Shown: one piece after another, positions 46,901 to 58,560 of the stretch
Layout of the letters: the number at the start of each line of letters is the position of its first letter
Position numbering within the stretch: position 1 is the stretch's first letter
Program-made: the position numbers and the translations under genes
NCBI RefSeq assembly: GCF_027596085.1
Contig: NC_072454.1
Coordinates: 24,054,490 to 24,118,489, forward strand
Reading direction: 5' to 3'
From: Anoplopoma fimbria
Taxonomy: Eukaryota; Chordata; Actinopteri; Perciformes; Anoplopomatidae
Length of the DNA: 64,000 nt
The notes under the pieces: generated by a model
Seen by the model: only the letters and a program-made list of their open reading frames with translations
Database searches by the model: none
What the model was told of the DNA's origin: nothing

Positions 46901-47689
46901 TGTTTTTTACGGTGGAATGAAGTCATTTCGGGTTATAACAATAAATCCATTTCACTTGTGGTCATATTATGATGAGGGTTATTTGTGTGGAAGAAGTGGC
47001 TTTGCTTTAGTGACCAATATAGGCATCCAATATAACACTCATGACCATAGCTTTCTGCATTGTTTATTTATTCACTTTGAGATTAATTCATCTATTTTAA
47101 GGTTGCATTTTACCAAGAGGATAGGTTTGGTTTCAACATTGGTAGGGACATATATTGAGCAGGGCAGTCTGAAAAAATGTCAGCGTCAAACACATAAATT
47201 CCTGCAATCTGGTGAGTTTTTCTGCATCAATTTAATGTGGAAAAGTTATTTATGTTAAGGAGGACTCTAAATTCAGGCGCCAGGTGATAATTCAAAATAT
47301 TAAAATATAATGGAACATAATGCAGTGAGGCTTTAAGTTATTCTGTATTGCTTTCAAATATTTATTCTCCTGTGGATCAACTTTTCTCCTTGAGTTATCT
47401 CTGCTGAATTTACAAACATGTAGACATTATTTACTCTTCCCTCCTCTTTTGGGTCTTTAACTTCTCTATATGTGCATGTGCACCTATTCACCTCAGTAAT
47501 GAATATAATTCATTTTAATTTAAAAACCTCTATATGTGACATTAACCTTGACTGAAATAACAGGGGGGTGCAAATCATGGCAGGTAAAATATCACTATTG
47601 CCACATAATGCATCCACCTATTAGGTTCCTTTACATACCCTTTAAGATCAAACAATGTTACCAGCTGATATTTCGGACTGTTTTGAGGA
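43901..47689. other. AT-rich DNA, no gene seen
   Basis: No exon or classified repeat over 3.8 kb. The 113-codon frame at 46917-47258 has no recognisable domain. Confidence 0.5.
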
Positions 47690-47772
47690 GAATTTTGGAA
47701 CAGTATTAATTTCACACGCTGGATCTAATCATCACTCATGGTCTAAGAATTGATGTATCCTCTATTATTGAC

Positions 47773-48315
47773 TTGGCAATCTCAGACCACTACTGTATTT
47801 TCTTCTCTGCATTGCTATCAACATCTAGCTGTGCTACTGAGCGGGTTTTTAGGAAACATTATCTTACCTCTGAAGTTGCTGAACATTTCATAAATCATAT
47901 TAATAACATACCCCCACAAATCCTCCCTTCCTCTTGTGATGATTTAGTGAACAATTTTAATAACAAGCTGAAGACTGCCATTGACGCTATAGCACCAGCC
48001 AAACTTAAAAAATGTACATCTAAACAGAAACCACCATGGAGAACTGGGGATATTATTAACCTAAAGAAAAACTGTAGAAAAACTGAGCGTCAATGGAGAA
48101 AAACTAAGCTGCAAGTCCATTATGACATTTTTAAAGATCACCTTACTACCTTCAACAAAGCAATTAGATATTCAAGACAAGCTCATTTCTCAAATCTGAT
48201 TTCTAAAAATCATAATAATCCCAGAATGCTTTTCTCAACTATTGACAGCCTCATAAATCCAGCTCCAACGAGCCACTCTTTCATCAACTCAACATCAAAA
48301 TGCGGTTGGATCTAA
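47773..48315 (+). pseudogene. LINE ORF2 piece: endonuclease end and linker
   Basis: 180 codons open from within the L2 copy. It starts with the SDHYCIFF end of the apurinic-type endonuclease domain and runs through a Lys-rich linker (KLKKCTSKQKPPWRTGDIIN). Near 48296 the frame breaks: a short deletion fuses it to a stop, and the downstream reading continues in another frame from about 48300 to 48497. Confidence 0.8.
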
Positions 48316-48489
48316 ACCATATTACACAGAATGTGTGTGAGCCCCTGTCTTCGGACACTTTCCCTCCGCCTAAGAATGATTTTTCTGCTGTTGATAAAGA
48401 AATGCTCAGGAACGTAGTAATGCAACTTAAGCCGTCCACCTGCTCCCTTGACCCTATTCCCACCACCTTTTTTAAGACTGTGTTTAATT

Positions 48490-48497
48490 GTCTAGAG
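48490..48497. repeat. Left 8-bp target duplication of hAT MITE
   Basis: GTCTAGAG, repeated exactly at 48845-48852. An 8-bp duplication is the rule for hAT elements. Confidence 0.9.
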
Positions 48498-48844
48498 CAG
48501 TGGTTCTCAACCTTTTTTCAGTGATGTACCCCCTGTGAAATATTTTTTCAGCCAAGTACCCCCTAACCAGCGCAAAGCATTTTTGGTTGAAAAAAAGATG
48601 TAATACACAGCGCTCTGCCATCAGTGTCTGATTTATTAAACTGTCAACACTGAAGATTGCATTGTTGCATTGAATTCAGTTTATGAACTTACACTTATAT
48701 TTTATTGGATATTTATTAAATAACTATTTTTAAAGGATTTTTGAATGGATGCTAATTTAAATATATATTTTTTAAATCTCACGTACCCCCTGGAGTACCT
48801 TCACGTACCCCCAGGGGTACACGTACCCCATTTGAGAACCACTG
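48498..48844. mobile_element. hAT-type MITE inserted in the LINE
   Basis: The 347-bp element starts CAGTGGTTCTCAACC and ends GAGAACCACTG, a 13-bp inverted repeat (CAGTGGTTCTCAA) of the hAT type, flanked by a perfect 8-bp duplication. It has no coding capacity. Subterminal GTACCCCC/ACGTACCCC words occur on both sides (AAGTACCCCCT near the left; CACGTACCCCC repeated near the right), likely transposase-binding repeats. It needs a transposase from elsewhere. Confidence 0.92.
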
Positions 48845-48852
48845 GTCTAGAG
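48845..48852. repeat. Right 8-bp target duplication of hAT MITE
   Basis: Exact second copy of GTCTAGAG. Confidence 0.9.
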
Positions 48853-49179
48853 GATGATGTACTGGCGATCGTTAATCACTCCCTGCTGACTGGTATTTTC
48901 CCCCTGGCACTGAAAACTGCCATTGTGAAACCTCTCCTAAAGAAAACTAACCTCGATCCTTTAGTGTTAAACAATTTCAGGCCAATTTCAAATCTTCCCT
49001 TTTTAAGTACAATTCTTGAGAAATTAGTATTTAAACAGCTAAATGATTACCTAAATTTTAGCTGTACATTTGAGAAGTTTCAATCTGGCTTTCGTGCTCA
49101 CCATAGCACTGAGACAGCGCTAGTCAAAGTTGTAAATGACCTAAGAATGAATATGGATGATAAGAAATTATCAATCTTG
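48853..49179 (+). pseudogene. LINE ORF2 piece: N-terminal RT blocks
   Basis: Continues the LINE frame after the hAT insert with the first reverse-transcriptase motifs (FRPISNLPFLS; FQSGFRAHHSTETAL) and ends at KKLSIL, just before the block where the first catalytic aspartate is expected. Here the LINE sequence stops and unrelated DNA begins. Confidence 0.8.
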
Positions 49180-49697
49180 TCACCGATGTGGTGTGGACCC
49201 AAAAGCAGTACGACCAGGAGACAGATAAAGTCCTGGAGCTTTATTTAAAGCTGAGCACACAGCAGACAGACAGGCAGGGTCAGACTCACATTGGGAAACA
49301 GGCAGGGGATCAGGCAGACGGAAACCAGAGGAAGCGGAGGCTAAACTCGTGGTTGGGGACAGAAGGCTAAGGTGGCTAACCGAGGCAAAGGCAAGGTAGG
49401 GGAATCCGGTGGTAGGGGACAGAAGGCTGAGTCGTTGACCGGTCAGGAGACGGCCGGAACGCCGAAGGGTCAGGAGTCGGACGGAACGCCGACGGGACAG
49501 GAGTCGGCAGGAACGCCAGGACGGGTCGGCCGGAATGGCGACGGGACAGGAGTCGGCCGGAACGCCGACGGGACAGGAGTCGGCCGGAATGGCGAAGGGT
49601 CAGGAGCTGGCCGGAACAGAAGGCTGAGTCGTTGACCGGGGCACAGGCAAGGCAGGGAAGTCCAGACAGGCAGGCAGGGTCGGCAACGGGAAATCAG
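49180..49697. repeat. GC-rich block with 27-bp minisatellite inside the LINE
   Basis: Left flank reads GATGTGGTGTGGACCCAAAAGCAG...GCTTTATTT. The core at 49444-49627 is about six units of 27 bp on the theme CAGGAGTCGGCCGGAACGCC; the phrase ACAGAAGGCTGAGTCGTTGACCGG recurs on both sides. The right flank has GGCAGGCAGGGTCGGCAACGGGAAATCAG. No inverted ends or target duplication are visible. It replaces roughly the LINE part from the first RT catalytic block through YADD and beyond. The flank text resembles a dispersed teleost repeat with an internal variable array. Confidence 0.7.
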
Positions 49698-50283
49698 TTT
49701 TTAGACTTTTAGACCCTGATTTGAACTTTGAATCTCACATTAATAATCTCACTAGAACAGCATTTTATCACCTGCGAAATATTGCTAAAGTGCAACTGTT
49801 TCTCTCCCAGGCAGATACTGAGAGACTTATGCATGCTTTTATCATTAGCAGGCTTGATTACTGCAATGCTCTCCTTTCTGGTCTACCTAAGAAAGCTATA
49901 AATAAGCTACAGATAATTCAGAATGCAGCGGCACGTGTGCTTACCAAGACCAGAAGGAGACCAGAAGTCCCTCCATTGGTTGCCTGTCAGTTTTAGAATA
50001 GATTTTAAGATCCTTTTATTGGTGTTCAAATCACTGAACGGACTAGCGCCTGAATACTTGTCAGACATGCTTTTAACCTATACTCCCTCTAGACCCCTCA
50101 GGTCCTCTGGCACTGGCCTTTTAGTTGTTCCCTGGGTGAGGACTAAGAACTACGGTGAGGCAGCATTTAGTGTCTATGGTCCTCGCCTCTGGAACAGCCT
50201 GCCAGAGGAGCTGAGGGCATCACAATCTATAAACACTTTTAAGAGAAATCTTAAGACATACCTTTTTAGTTTAGCATTTTCTT
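49698..50283 (+). pseudogene. LINE ORF2 C-terminal piece
   Basis: Resumes with LDPDLNFESHINNL and runs to the normal stop after TYLFSLAFS at 50283, with one shift near 49965 where an in-frame stretch is lost. The region is the conserved C-terminal domain of L2 proteins, in which the phrase SRLDYCNALLSGLP is typical. Confidence 0.85.
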
Positions 50284-50549
50284 AATCCATTGTTATCAGT
50301 ATTACTGTGCTACTACTGGTTTTATTGGTTTTATACATTTATTGGTTTTATACTGGTTTTATACATTTTATGTATAAGAATGTTACTCTGTTGCTGTTCT
50401 TTCTATTTTTACCATGTTTCTATATTATTATTTCTCTCTACCGTTTATTTTCACAGTATTGTTGTATTTTCATTGTATTGTTAAGCACCTTGTATTGCAA
50501 TTTTGCACGAAAGGCGCTATATAAATAAAATTTGATTGATTGATTGATA

Positions 50550-52039
50550 ATTTCATATATTTACACTTACCTGGTCTGAGGAAGAAGTCTTGCCAGTTAT
50601 AAAATATACCTCAGCCGAATAATGGCTCCACATAATAACTTTGTTTAAAGAGATCTATGAATGAAATGAGGTTATAAGCATATAGTTCCATACATTTAAT
50701 AACAATTTACTGAAAAAACAAAGTTCTTGGCAGCTAATCTGTTCTACCAAACGTACATTTACCATTTAACTTCTCAGTGAGAACACTTCAAACTGTGATG
50801 AATCAAATAGTGTTATTAGCACATACTTGATTTGATCAACTTTGGCGGGATGAATGTGACATTTGTCTGTATTTAAAAACCTCAATTAAAATAACAATAT
50901 ATTATCAATAAAAGATGAGCAACATCTATTTTCACTTTTACCAAATGCATGCGGAGTGAATGTTGATCGCAATGTTTAGGGCAATTAAACTGGTGTTCAA
51001 GCCTCAGTTACAACCGCGTGTACGACGGAAAAGATGGAATATTTGAAGTAACCTTTGAATGGCACGAGACTGGGTGGAACTGGAGTATTTAAGTCACGAA
51101 AGCAGTGAAACAGTTCCTCATAATTATAAAAAGCATCATTAATAAGGAAAAATGGAAAACCATATGGAAGTAGCAAAGTGGGGAAACCATAGACTGTGGG
51201 CTCCAGTGCAGTTCTGGCTGGTAGAAGTGTTTATCCCTAAATGATTTATGGTAATATCGGGCTAAATGGGGTGTGAATCCAACATTTCCCCCGAAGCTCC
51301 GGCTCATTGGAAGATCTATGTGTGAGACTGCTTAAGCCTGCAGATGGCCCAGGCTGATCGGTCTCCCAGACAGGTGGGTGAGCCCTCTCTTCTAATTGAT
51401 ATCCCCATTGCTCCTACTTGGTTAAGCATGCATCAGTAATCTCAGCGGAGAAGGCTCTCGCAATGAATGTGTTACAATTCACAAAGCATAAAAGCACCAG
51501 CATTTTACGTCTTTGTGATGTATACTCGGTGGAGAATGAAACTGCCTGTGATTATACTCTACCAAGGAGTTATATCCCGCCGGGCACCTAAATCTTTTGA
51601 TAACCGCTCGTCTTACGCATCAGTAATTTCTCCTTTTTATTTATTTTGCCCACAGTTCCCTAACAATAAGTATATTAATAATAATAACAATAATAAAGTA
51701 TTGCTGTGTTATTGCCTCAAGGGAACATTGCAATAACATCAATAAATCACTTTATTTACCAAGCACATTACACATATGGACTGGAATGTGTCTAGGTGGC
51801 ACTGCTGCTGAACACAAGCTCTGAAATGCACATTTCAATATGTGAAATGCAATCATCACAAATTATGATAATGTGATGATTGCATTCCAGCACCACAAAA
51901 CAGTCTATGTGGGGGAAAAATACCACAAATTGGATGCATTAGTGTTAAGCTAATGCTATGCTTCAAGCTACACTAGTCAATATTTTTATATAAGCAGTAG
52001 ATCAAATGGTCCATGTAATCATGTACGATGTGATGAGAA
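50550..52039. other. AT-rich DNA, no gene seen
   Basis: Nothing recognised. A short AAT-type run lies at 51675-51695. Confidence 0.5.
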
Positions 52040-52525
52040 AGGTGTCACAAAGAGAGATATCACCCAAGTCTGCAGTTCCCCTCAGCTCTAAAGAGTGTTT
52101 TAGAGTCTTTCAGCTCATTGTTTCTGTTTTATGACCCGCACCTCTACTGTTTTGAGTCACTCTCACCGTCTTCATCAACCTTGTTTCCAGCTACAGCAAA
52201 CAGGCAACATACAAAGTTAGCAGCTAGTTGGTAGACACAGTAGAGAATATAGCAGCTTAAAATAAATTCTCCTCAAGAGTTGGTTGAGACCAAAACCGAG
52301 CTAAACCGAGAGTCAGTATTTTGCTTAAGTTCACTAGGTGGCCAGAAACACAACTCCGACTGAATGTTTAACATGCTCTTTCCCAAATGTAAAAAACGGC
52401 AGCTGTTTGCCATCACCTTCGCCACAACAACTTCATAATGTGGTAAAATGATAATGTTGAATTTACATTTTGTTCTGCTGCCCACATGTGTCCAAAAAAT
52501 CAAATGATGCTGCTTTTAACTCTGG
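52040..52525 (+). repeat. Repeat family E, copy 1
   Basis: Shares in the same order with 62120-62545: AGCTCATTGTTT, GAGTTGGTTGAGACCAAAAC (GAGGTTGGTAGAGACCATAAC in the other), AGGTGGCCAGAAACACAACTCC, then the block ending in CTGCTGCCCACATGTG. A dispersed teleost repeat by its memory-matched text; class unknown. Confidence 0.65.
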
Positions 52526-53019
52526 GGATTTTGGATAAGATTTGTTTGGAGGTTAAGGCAACTCCTGACTAAGACAAGGGACAACTCTAAATGAGAAATG
52601 GACTGGTATAAAACTTAAGTTTTGCCTACACTAGAGATCCTTAACTTGGATCTAGGATCCAGGAAATAAACCAATCCACCATCATGACTTCAACAACCTT
52701 GCTTGCCAATACTTTTCTTTGACTTGTATTTTAAACCACCGCATGTTTGTTATGTTTCTAATTTATTTCTCTGGCTTTCATGCACTGAGCATCAGTCTAC
52801 ATTTTGGGAGATTGCGCTTATGTCCCAAAATAACTGGAGACTTATGTGATAAGATAATTATTGATGCAGGTAATAGTGACAAAAGGATTACTTTTTTTTT
52901 TTACCAAGGACTAGAGCACAGTTTATATAATTAATAGACCTCTACATCAGTGTTTTTTGGGGGTGGGGGGTGGTTGGGTATTGTACACATGCATCATCAT
53001 GACTGTATATGGATGTATC
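52526..53019. other. Unique DNA, no gene seen
   Basis: Nothing recognised. Confidence 0.5.
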
Positions 53020-53400
53020 GATAACACCCATAGCTTTCTGAAGTTGGTGGTTGCGGCCATTGCCATCTTGGCAGATGACGACACAGTCTAACTCCCGACT
53101 GATCCAAAAACGGGCAAACGGATGGATCTTTGGTGGAGCCGAGGCGACTGGGTGACACAGCAGAGCAGACATATGGCCACCTGGTACCACACCCACTTGT
53201 CACTCAAAGTGGCCATGCATAACTTTTAGCCTTCATATGATTTCAACTGGTGAGTTGAATAAAGAATTCACCCCGCCTAAAGCGCGCCATAAACAAGGAT
53301 ATTAGCTATAGAGAGCAAAACCATGTTTCGTACCAGGCTGTAAACATGTTGATTTCTACTTTAAACTTACATTTCAACATGGGGGTCTAAATGGCCAGAT
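53020..53400 (+). repeat. Repeat family D, forward copy
   Basis: Words in order: GGCCATTGCCATCTTGGC, AACTCCCGACTGATCC, CAAAGTGGCCATGCATAAC, GAATAAAGAATTCACCCC, GTACCAGGCTGTAAACATG, TTTCAACATGGGGGTCTAAATGG. The right half matches, in reverse, 43640-43900. Common dispersed fish repeat, unclassified. Confidence 0.65.
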
Positions 53401-54424
53401 TTTGGCACATCCACGTTGGCCTCATTTCTCAGAAACAGGGTTTGCCACCTGAAGTTCATAAATGCCCCTACGTACGTGTAAAAATGAACTATCAATACGT
53501 TTCAAGTCACACAATGCATATCTTGCATGGGATAACCAAAATAGCTTATTTAAAAGTTCTCTTTACAATATTCTAGAGGTCCCTCTAAATGTCTTATATA
53601 ATACTTTCTGGAGAGTGCATGTCTCTTTCAGTGGAGCCAAGCCCCCCGCTGCTCCCCCATATTTAAAACCCTGCTCTTATGTCTTCCCCCCCATGGCAGC
53701 GTGAGGAAATCATATGTCGCCATGATATCTGCAATATTCACAAGTGCTACTTTTTACAGTTGCAGAGCACATCCTTCCGCGTATGGTTGGGAAAAACATC
53801 CATAGAACGCCATATTATTTATTAAGCACGTACATGTTTGTGAAATCCGTTATGCTGTTCATTCATCATGGCGGCCCCAGATGCATGAAATGTGGACCAG
53901 TTGAGATTGCGGAGCGGAGTGCATCTCTGAAGGGCTCTGAGACCATTTAGCCCGCTTCAGCTGGCAGCCCACACATTATTCAGGGTTGGATGCCGAGGTG
54001 CATTCACACGTTGGTGTCACGGAGAGTTCACAACCTAGCTGCTCCACGCAGGTGTACTTTGAAGCCCCCCGCAGACAGCCCGAGGAGCTATTGGCACCTG
54101 TTAATTTGAATCTGTTTGCATGAGGAGCATCAAATTGTTTGTTTGTGTTGTTTGGATTTGCATCTTATTTTAGAGCACCTTGGAAAATATGCAGTCCTCA
54201 GCAGTATTGGCTTCCTATTACTTTCAAACAGAAAGTTGTAGTGGCATATTTTTAAAGAGACATAAGCTTTTTTCTGTTGTACAAAATATATATATATTCC
54301 TTAATATTATCATGAAACCAAACCTCAATTGTATTTCAGCAATACTTCTATTCTGTAATATCATCTCTATAGTTGCAGATTTAATTGTTAGTGGCAGAGG
54401 CCGCCTTCTTCAATGCATTCTTGC
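53401..54424. other. Unique DNA, no gene seen
   Basis: Short frames only, without domain or splice context. Confidence 0.5.
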
Positions 54425-54790
54425 ATTCTTCACTTTATTTTTATTTAACCTTTATTCAGCCTTAATCCAATTTAAATTTTGAATCTCTTCTGAAAGGGGG
54501 TCCTGTCCAAGATTGCAGCACATTAAAACAAATATGACAAAAGATAAAACAAACACAAAAAAACCAGTAGATTGCATCAATCAAAGAAATTGTCATTCAG
54601 TGTCAGGACAAGTATGTTCAGTGCTCAGAAGGTCCTTAATCCTGTTTTTAAGTAGTTTAAAGTGTGTCCGTAGCTCACACTAACATGATATTCCAGAGAC
54701 TTTAAAAGATCAGGAGATAAGGGTTTGATCAAGCAGAAGCCAAATGGATTTTTTGATCAGGGCCACCAAACACCAGATTAGACTGAATAG
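54425..54790. repeat. Repeat family F, unclassified
   Basis: TTTTATTTAACCTTTATTCAG, GAATCTCTTCTGAAAGGGGGTCCTGTCCAAGA and AAGGTCCTTAATCCTGTTTTTAAGTAG match from memory a dispersed fish repeat that opens with TTTATTTAACC and contains CAAGGGGGACCTGGCCAAGA. No second copy in the window. Confidence 0.5.
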
Positions 54791-54829
54791 GAATCTTGAT
54801 CTTTTTTTAACGTTTTCATATTTTTAAAA

Positions 54830-54853
54830 AAAATAATAATAATAATAATAATA
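54830..54853. repeat. AAT trinucleotide microsatellite
   Basis: About seven AAT units after a poly-A stretch. Confidence 0.85.
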
Positions 54854-56159
54854 GCTGGCATAAGCAGGGGCTTTTCTGTTGTCTTTAAGTTGTTTCACTC
54901 AGCCTCTTTTACTGTGTTTGACACATGCACCATTATGTCGACAGCGTCTATCTAACATGAACAAAATTATTTAATTGCCCAAGTATTCTTCTGCTCGATG
55001 AGTGACAACCCACACAGTGTTTTAATCAAATAATCTTTACGGCTATAAAAGAATGAACGCTTAAGCCGTCCCCTGATTATTTTTCAGTAACTTTATTTCA
55101 GCTGTTCTTTGATAATTTCCCCATCCATAATGAGTTTATAAACTCAAGGAAGTTATATACATACCTGAACTTTTCATGGATTAAGTTTCATCAGGATTTC
55201 TATGCCAACTACACTATAGTGTGGATATTTTTTTAATATGGATTGTAATGAACAAATTGCTGCATGTTATGTGTTTTATAGAAATGCATGAGCTCAAGAA
55301 GAAAGACTATCGGATAAATGAGCAGCAAAACCAACTGATGAAGCTTTTCGAATCTGATTTTAGTAACGAGCGCATGGTTGATTTAGTTGAGTCAACAGCA
55401 CTTGTTATACAACAGGGCTGCACTTCAGATAGCTTTGATTTGTTTTGTAGTTGAGAGAACAACTGCTTTCTAATCAAGTGGATTATAATCTGTTGGAGTC
55501 AGTTTCATGGGAAATTAGCTCTATGTGACAATCAGTTTCTCAGCAGGCACAAATCAACTGCACAAGTCGAGTCACACTTTAAACTTGATTTACCAAACCC
55601 ATACATGTATTTATAAACAACAAACAAGTAAAGAAAATAAGGATTGTAACTTTATGAATAAATTGAGTCAAATTAATTGCATTACTCGAGTTACTATTAA
55701 TGTTTTCATGTTGTTAGTTTGAGAATGCAAAACCTGCTTTTGTGCATGCTTTCCTCTCTGCAGTCAATCCAGCAACATTGTATAATCTGTGACAATGTAG
55801 TGGCACTGGCGGATCCAATAGGCCCTTCATATATCACATTACTGTGAATGAATGACACAGGTGGAGCTATATGGTTCCATAGGAGTTCCCAATAAAAGCC
55901 ATATAGATCTGGGGATTATCCATTCGTGCACAGTGTACAGATGTGGTATTTCAGACCTTGGCTACTGGTATTGTATTACATGGTGAGCAGGTGACTTTAT
56001 ATGTATGTTTTTGAATGCAAATATGAAATAAATAAATAAGGTGTACTGAAAACGGTGACTGCCAACCTTGTAGTTTATGCTTCAATTACAGTATGCAAAT
56101 CTATTAGAATATACAGCAAATATTGCTTTTTCCGGTAACACTTACTCAAAAACCTAATT
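54854..56159. other. AT-rich DNA, no gene seen
   Basis: A 77-codon frame at 55221-55454 follows a plausible acceptor (GTTTTATAG) but has no donor and no recognised domain. Otherwise nothing. Confidence 0.5.
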
Positions 56160-56600
56160 TGCATGGACGGATTATGACAAAATGGGCCCTAGTACACAGT
56201 CATGTATAGGTCCCCCACCCCTCCTACATAGGAGCAAGACAATCAGACTGAAAGACACACATAATGACTACAAATGTGGTTACGTTTTGTCTTTTTGTGG
56301 TAATTTTGCATCTCTCTAGTTGTGTCTCTTTGAAGTTCTTTGAGTCTATTTTTGCTCGTTTTGTGTCTCTTTGTAGTCATTTTGTCTGTCCTTGTAGTTG
56401 TTTTGTGTATCTTTATACTTGTATTGGTGTCTCTTTGTGGCCTTTATGCATCTCTTTGAAATAGTTTTACGGCTCTTTGTAGTCGTTCTGTGACTGTTTG
56501 TAGTCGTTTGTGTCTCCGCAGTCGAGCCCCTCAGTCTGTGCCTCATAGGCCCCATTAAGTAATTCATCAATGCTTGGTTGGTAGAAGAGGGGCTTGAGGA
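56160..56600 (-). repeat. Repeat family C, reverse copy
   Basis: TTTTGTGTCTCTTTGTAGTCATT-type units of about 20-21 bp from 56275 to 56515, then GCCTCATAGGCCCCATTAAGTAATTCATC. This is the reverse orientation of 23170-23640 and shares both the array and the flanking module. Confidence 0.7.
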
Positions 56601-58399
56601 CTGTGTGTATCTCTGGGGTTTTCAAGCAGACCTTTTCAACAGACGTGTTCCAATGAATTACATGGCACCTCTAGAAGTCATCCAAGATTCATTCCCTGTA
56701 TACCCACGATCGGGGCTTTTTAACCCAACATTCACCCTTGATTAAGAGAGCATTCACACCAAGTATGTTTAGAATTTTGTATGCAGGCTCTTTCATGTAG
56801 AAAGTCTCAATGCTCTTTTGAGAAAGCTGTTTGGTGCCATATTTTGTAGGGCAAGAAAATAGCTGATCAATCCACTGAGAAGGGTCTAGATTGCAAGGTT
56901 TTGTACACAAGATGAAATGGGTTGCGGTCTTAAGTGGTACCAACACAGGATGAGGTTAATTATGACATAGAGAGTAGATCGTCTGTCATGCTAAGCTAGA
57001 GTTGAACTGGATTTGTTATGAATCCCCCCTACTGAGATGACATGTAAGCAAAACTCTGCCAAAAGATAATTATGAGTCATTTTGTTCAGCATTCCTGCTG
57101 TTTTAGTTGTAATTATGCAGTGTGAAAATTCCAAAACCAAACCCAAAAATGTGGCAAAGTGTTTCAGACCCACTAAGCTGACACAGTAAGCCATCCGACT
57201 GAACAATAAACTTTTGGGGTTTCAGTCCCTTCTGGCCAAAAATGATTCACTCAACAGTTAACAACTGACACAGGGATGAGAAACTCGTTGACAATGACCT
57301 CTGATGTGCCGCCAACTCGTTTCCACAGCAGTACTTCTCTTACAGAGGCAGTTGGGGTAGATAAGTGGCTACTGTTTGAATACATCTTCACTAATTAGAA
57401 TTTACATCCATAACATAAATAACATGAAATAAACATATCAAAGTCATTTTGTTGTGGTTTTGTTTTGTTACGACGTTTATCACGTATTTAAAACTTCCAT
57501 AATCATTGAGTAAATATGTTTCCCTTGGAACGCCTTTGAGAATGCAGTTAAGTAATTTTGTAGGAGACACGGTTGGTAAGTTGATTGTATGGATTGTCAT
57601 GAAGGAATTCTGTACAAACATACATGGTCAGCTCCAACACCACCAAGAGATTCACAGTGTTTTTGTTTTACGTATCTAGCACTAAGGTCAAAGTTTTCAC
57701 TTATACAGTGAAATAACTTGACATCTCCCAGATGGATTGGCGCAAACTTTGGTGTAATCATTCCATGAGTTTTGTTTTTTCCGCGCCAGCATGAGGTTGA
57801 CTTTTCAGTTTGTCCACTATGAATAAAAACCTGCAAAGCTAAAGGCATTCCTATCAGCCTCAGCTTCTACGACGACTGTAGACCCTTCATCTTGTTTTTC
57901 AAATCTCAATTTATCCTTTTGAGGTCATTTATTTCCATCTTCTTTCTGTTGTTCATACAGTGTTATTCGGATCTCTCCATGAACCTAGAGCCCCTAACAA
58001 GTGCACATTGCACACAGACAAGCTGTAACTCCCTTAGGCTCAGCCGCCATCAGCGTGTCTAAAATATGCTACACTGCATAAAAAAAGAAGTCGAGAAAGA
58101 AACAAAACACAAACCAAATCTTACAGCGAATTTGCTTCGCCTGAGGATACAAATATCTTCAAAGATCTGACAGAGAAAAGGCAAAGATGTAGAGAAAAAA
58201 AAAGAACATATCCACTTAAAACAATGCTACCCTACATCCTTTTCTGCTGCTTTTATTTCCAAGGATGAGGGCAGAGCTTACTGTGGACCAAGCTACCACA
58301 TTTGGTCATGATTATAGAACGGATCTTCCAGCACCATCATTATAAACAACATGACTTTAAAAGATAAAAGTTTACCTGGGGAAATCTGCATCTGTACTA
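56601..58399. other. Unique DNA, no gene seen
   Basis: Nothing recognised. Confidence 0.5.
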
Positions 58400-58560
58400 C
58401 ACAAAGGCATTTCCCTGGCTATCCTGGCCCTCTGGCAGCCAGAATAATTAGGATGTTTAATGCATATTATTACACAAATCCATCAAAGACCTGTGTGCAT
58501 TTGCATTATGCGCTGTGCGTTGTGTTTTTTAAATTATGGGCCGGAGAATGAATTATAGGC
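58400..58560. promoter_or_regulatory. Candidate conserved non-coding element with octamer
   Basis: Non-repetitive stretch with CAGCCAGAATAATTAGG (TAAT core), TTAATGCATATTATTAC and an exact POU octamer ATTTGCAT at 58499-58506. Looks like vertebrate conserved non-coding DNA; conservation untested. Confidence 0.25.

Larger units (their letters stand above)
47690..50549 (+). mobile_element. L2-clade LINE, 5'-truncated and doubly interrupted
   Basis: Non-LTR retrotransposon. The left part encodes the end of the endonuclease domain (HTLDLIITHG, then LAISDHYCIFF) and a linker. After the hAT insert come reverse-transcriptase blocks (PLVLNNFRPISNLPFLS; FQSGFRAHHSTETALVKV). After the GC-rich block comes the C-terminal region (RLDYCNALLSGLPKKAINKL; AAFSVYGPRLWNSLPEELR; TFKRNLKTYLFSL). 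The 3' end is typical of L2: AAGGCGCTATATAAATAAAAT, then TGAT repeats. Defects: 5' truncation, a deletion and shift near 48296, the hAT insert, replacement of the part that should carry the YADD catalytic box, and a shift near 49965. Not functional. Confidence 0.85.

Noticed and set aside
49372..49635. 87-codon Gly/Arg-rich frame
   Set aside because: Translation of the 27-bp minisatellite; not a gene.
55221..55454. Possible exon after GTTTTATAG with a charged helical peptide
   Set aside because: No donor, weak pyrimidine tract, no recognised protein and no supporting neighbour. Kept only as a note.
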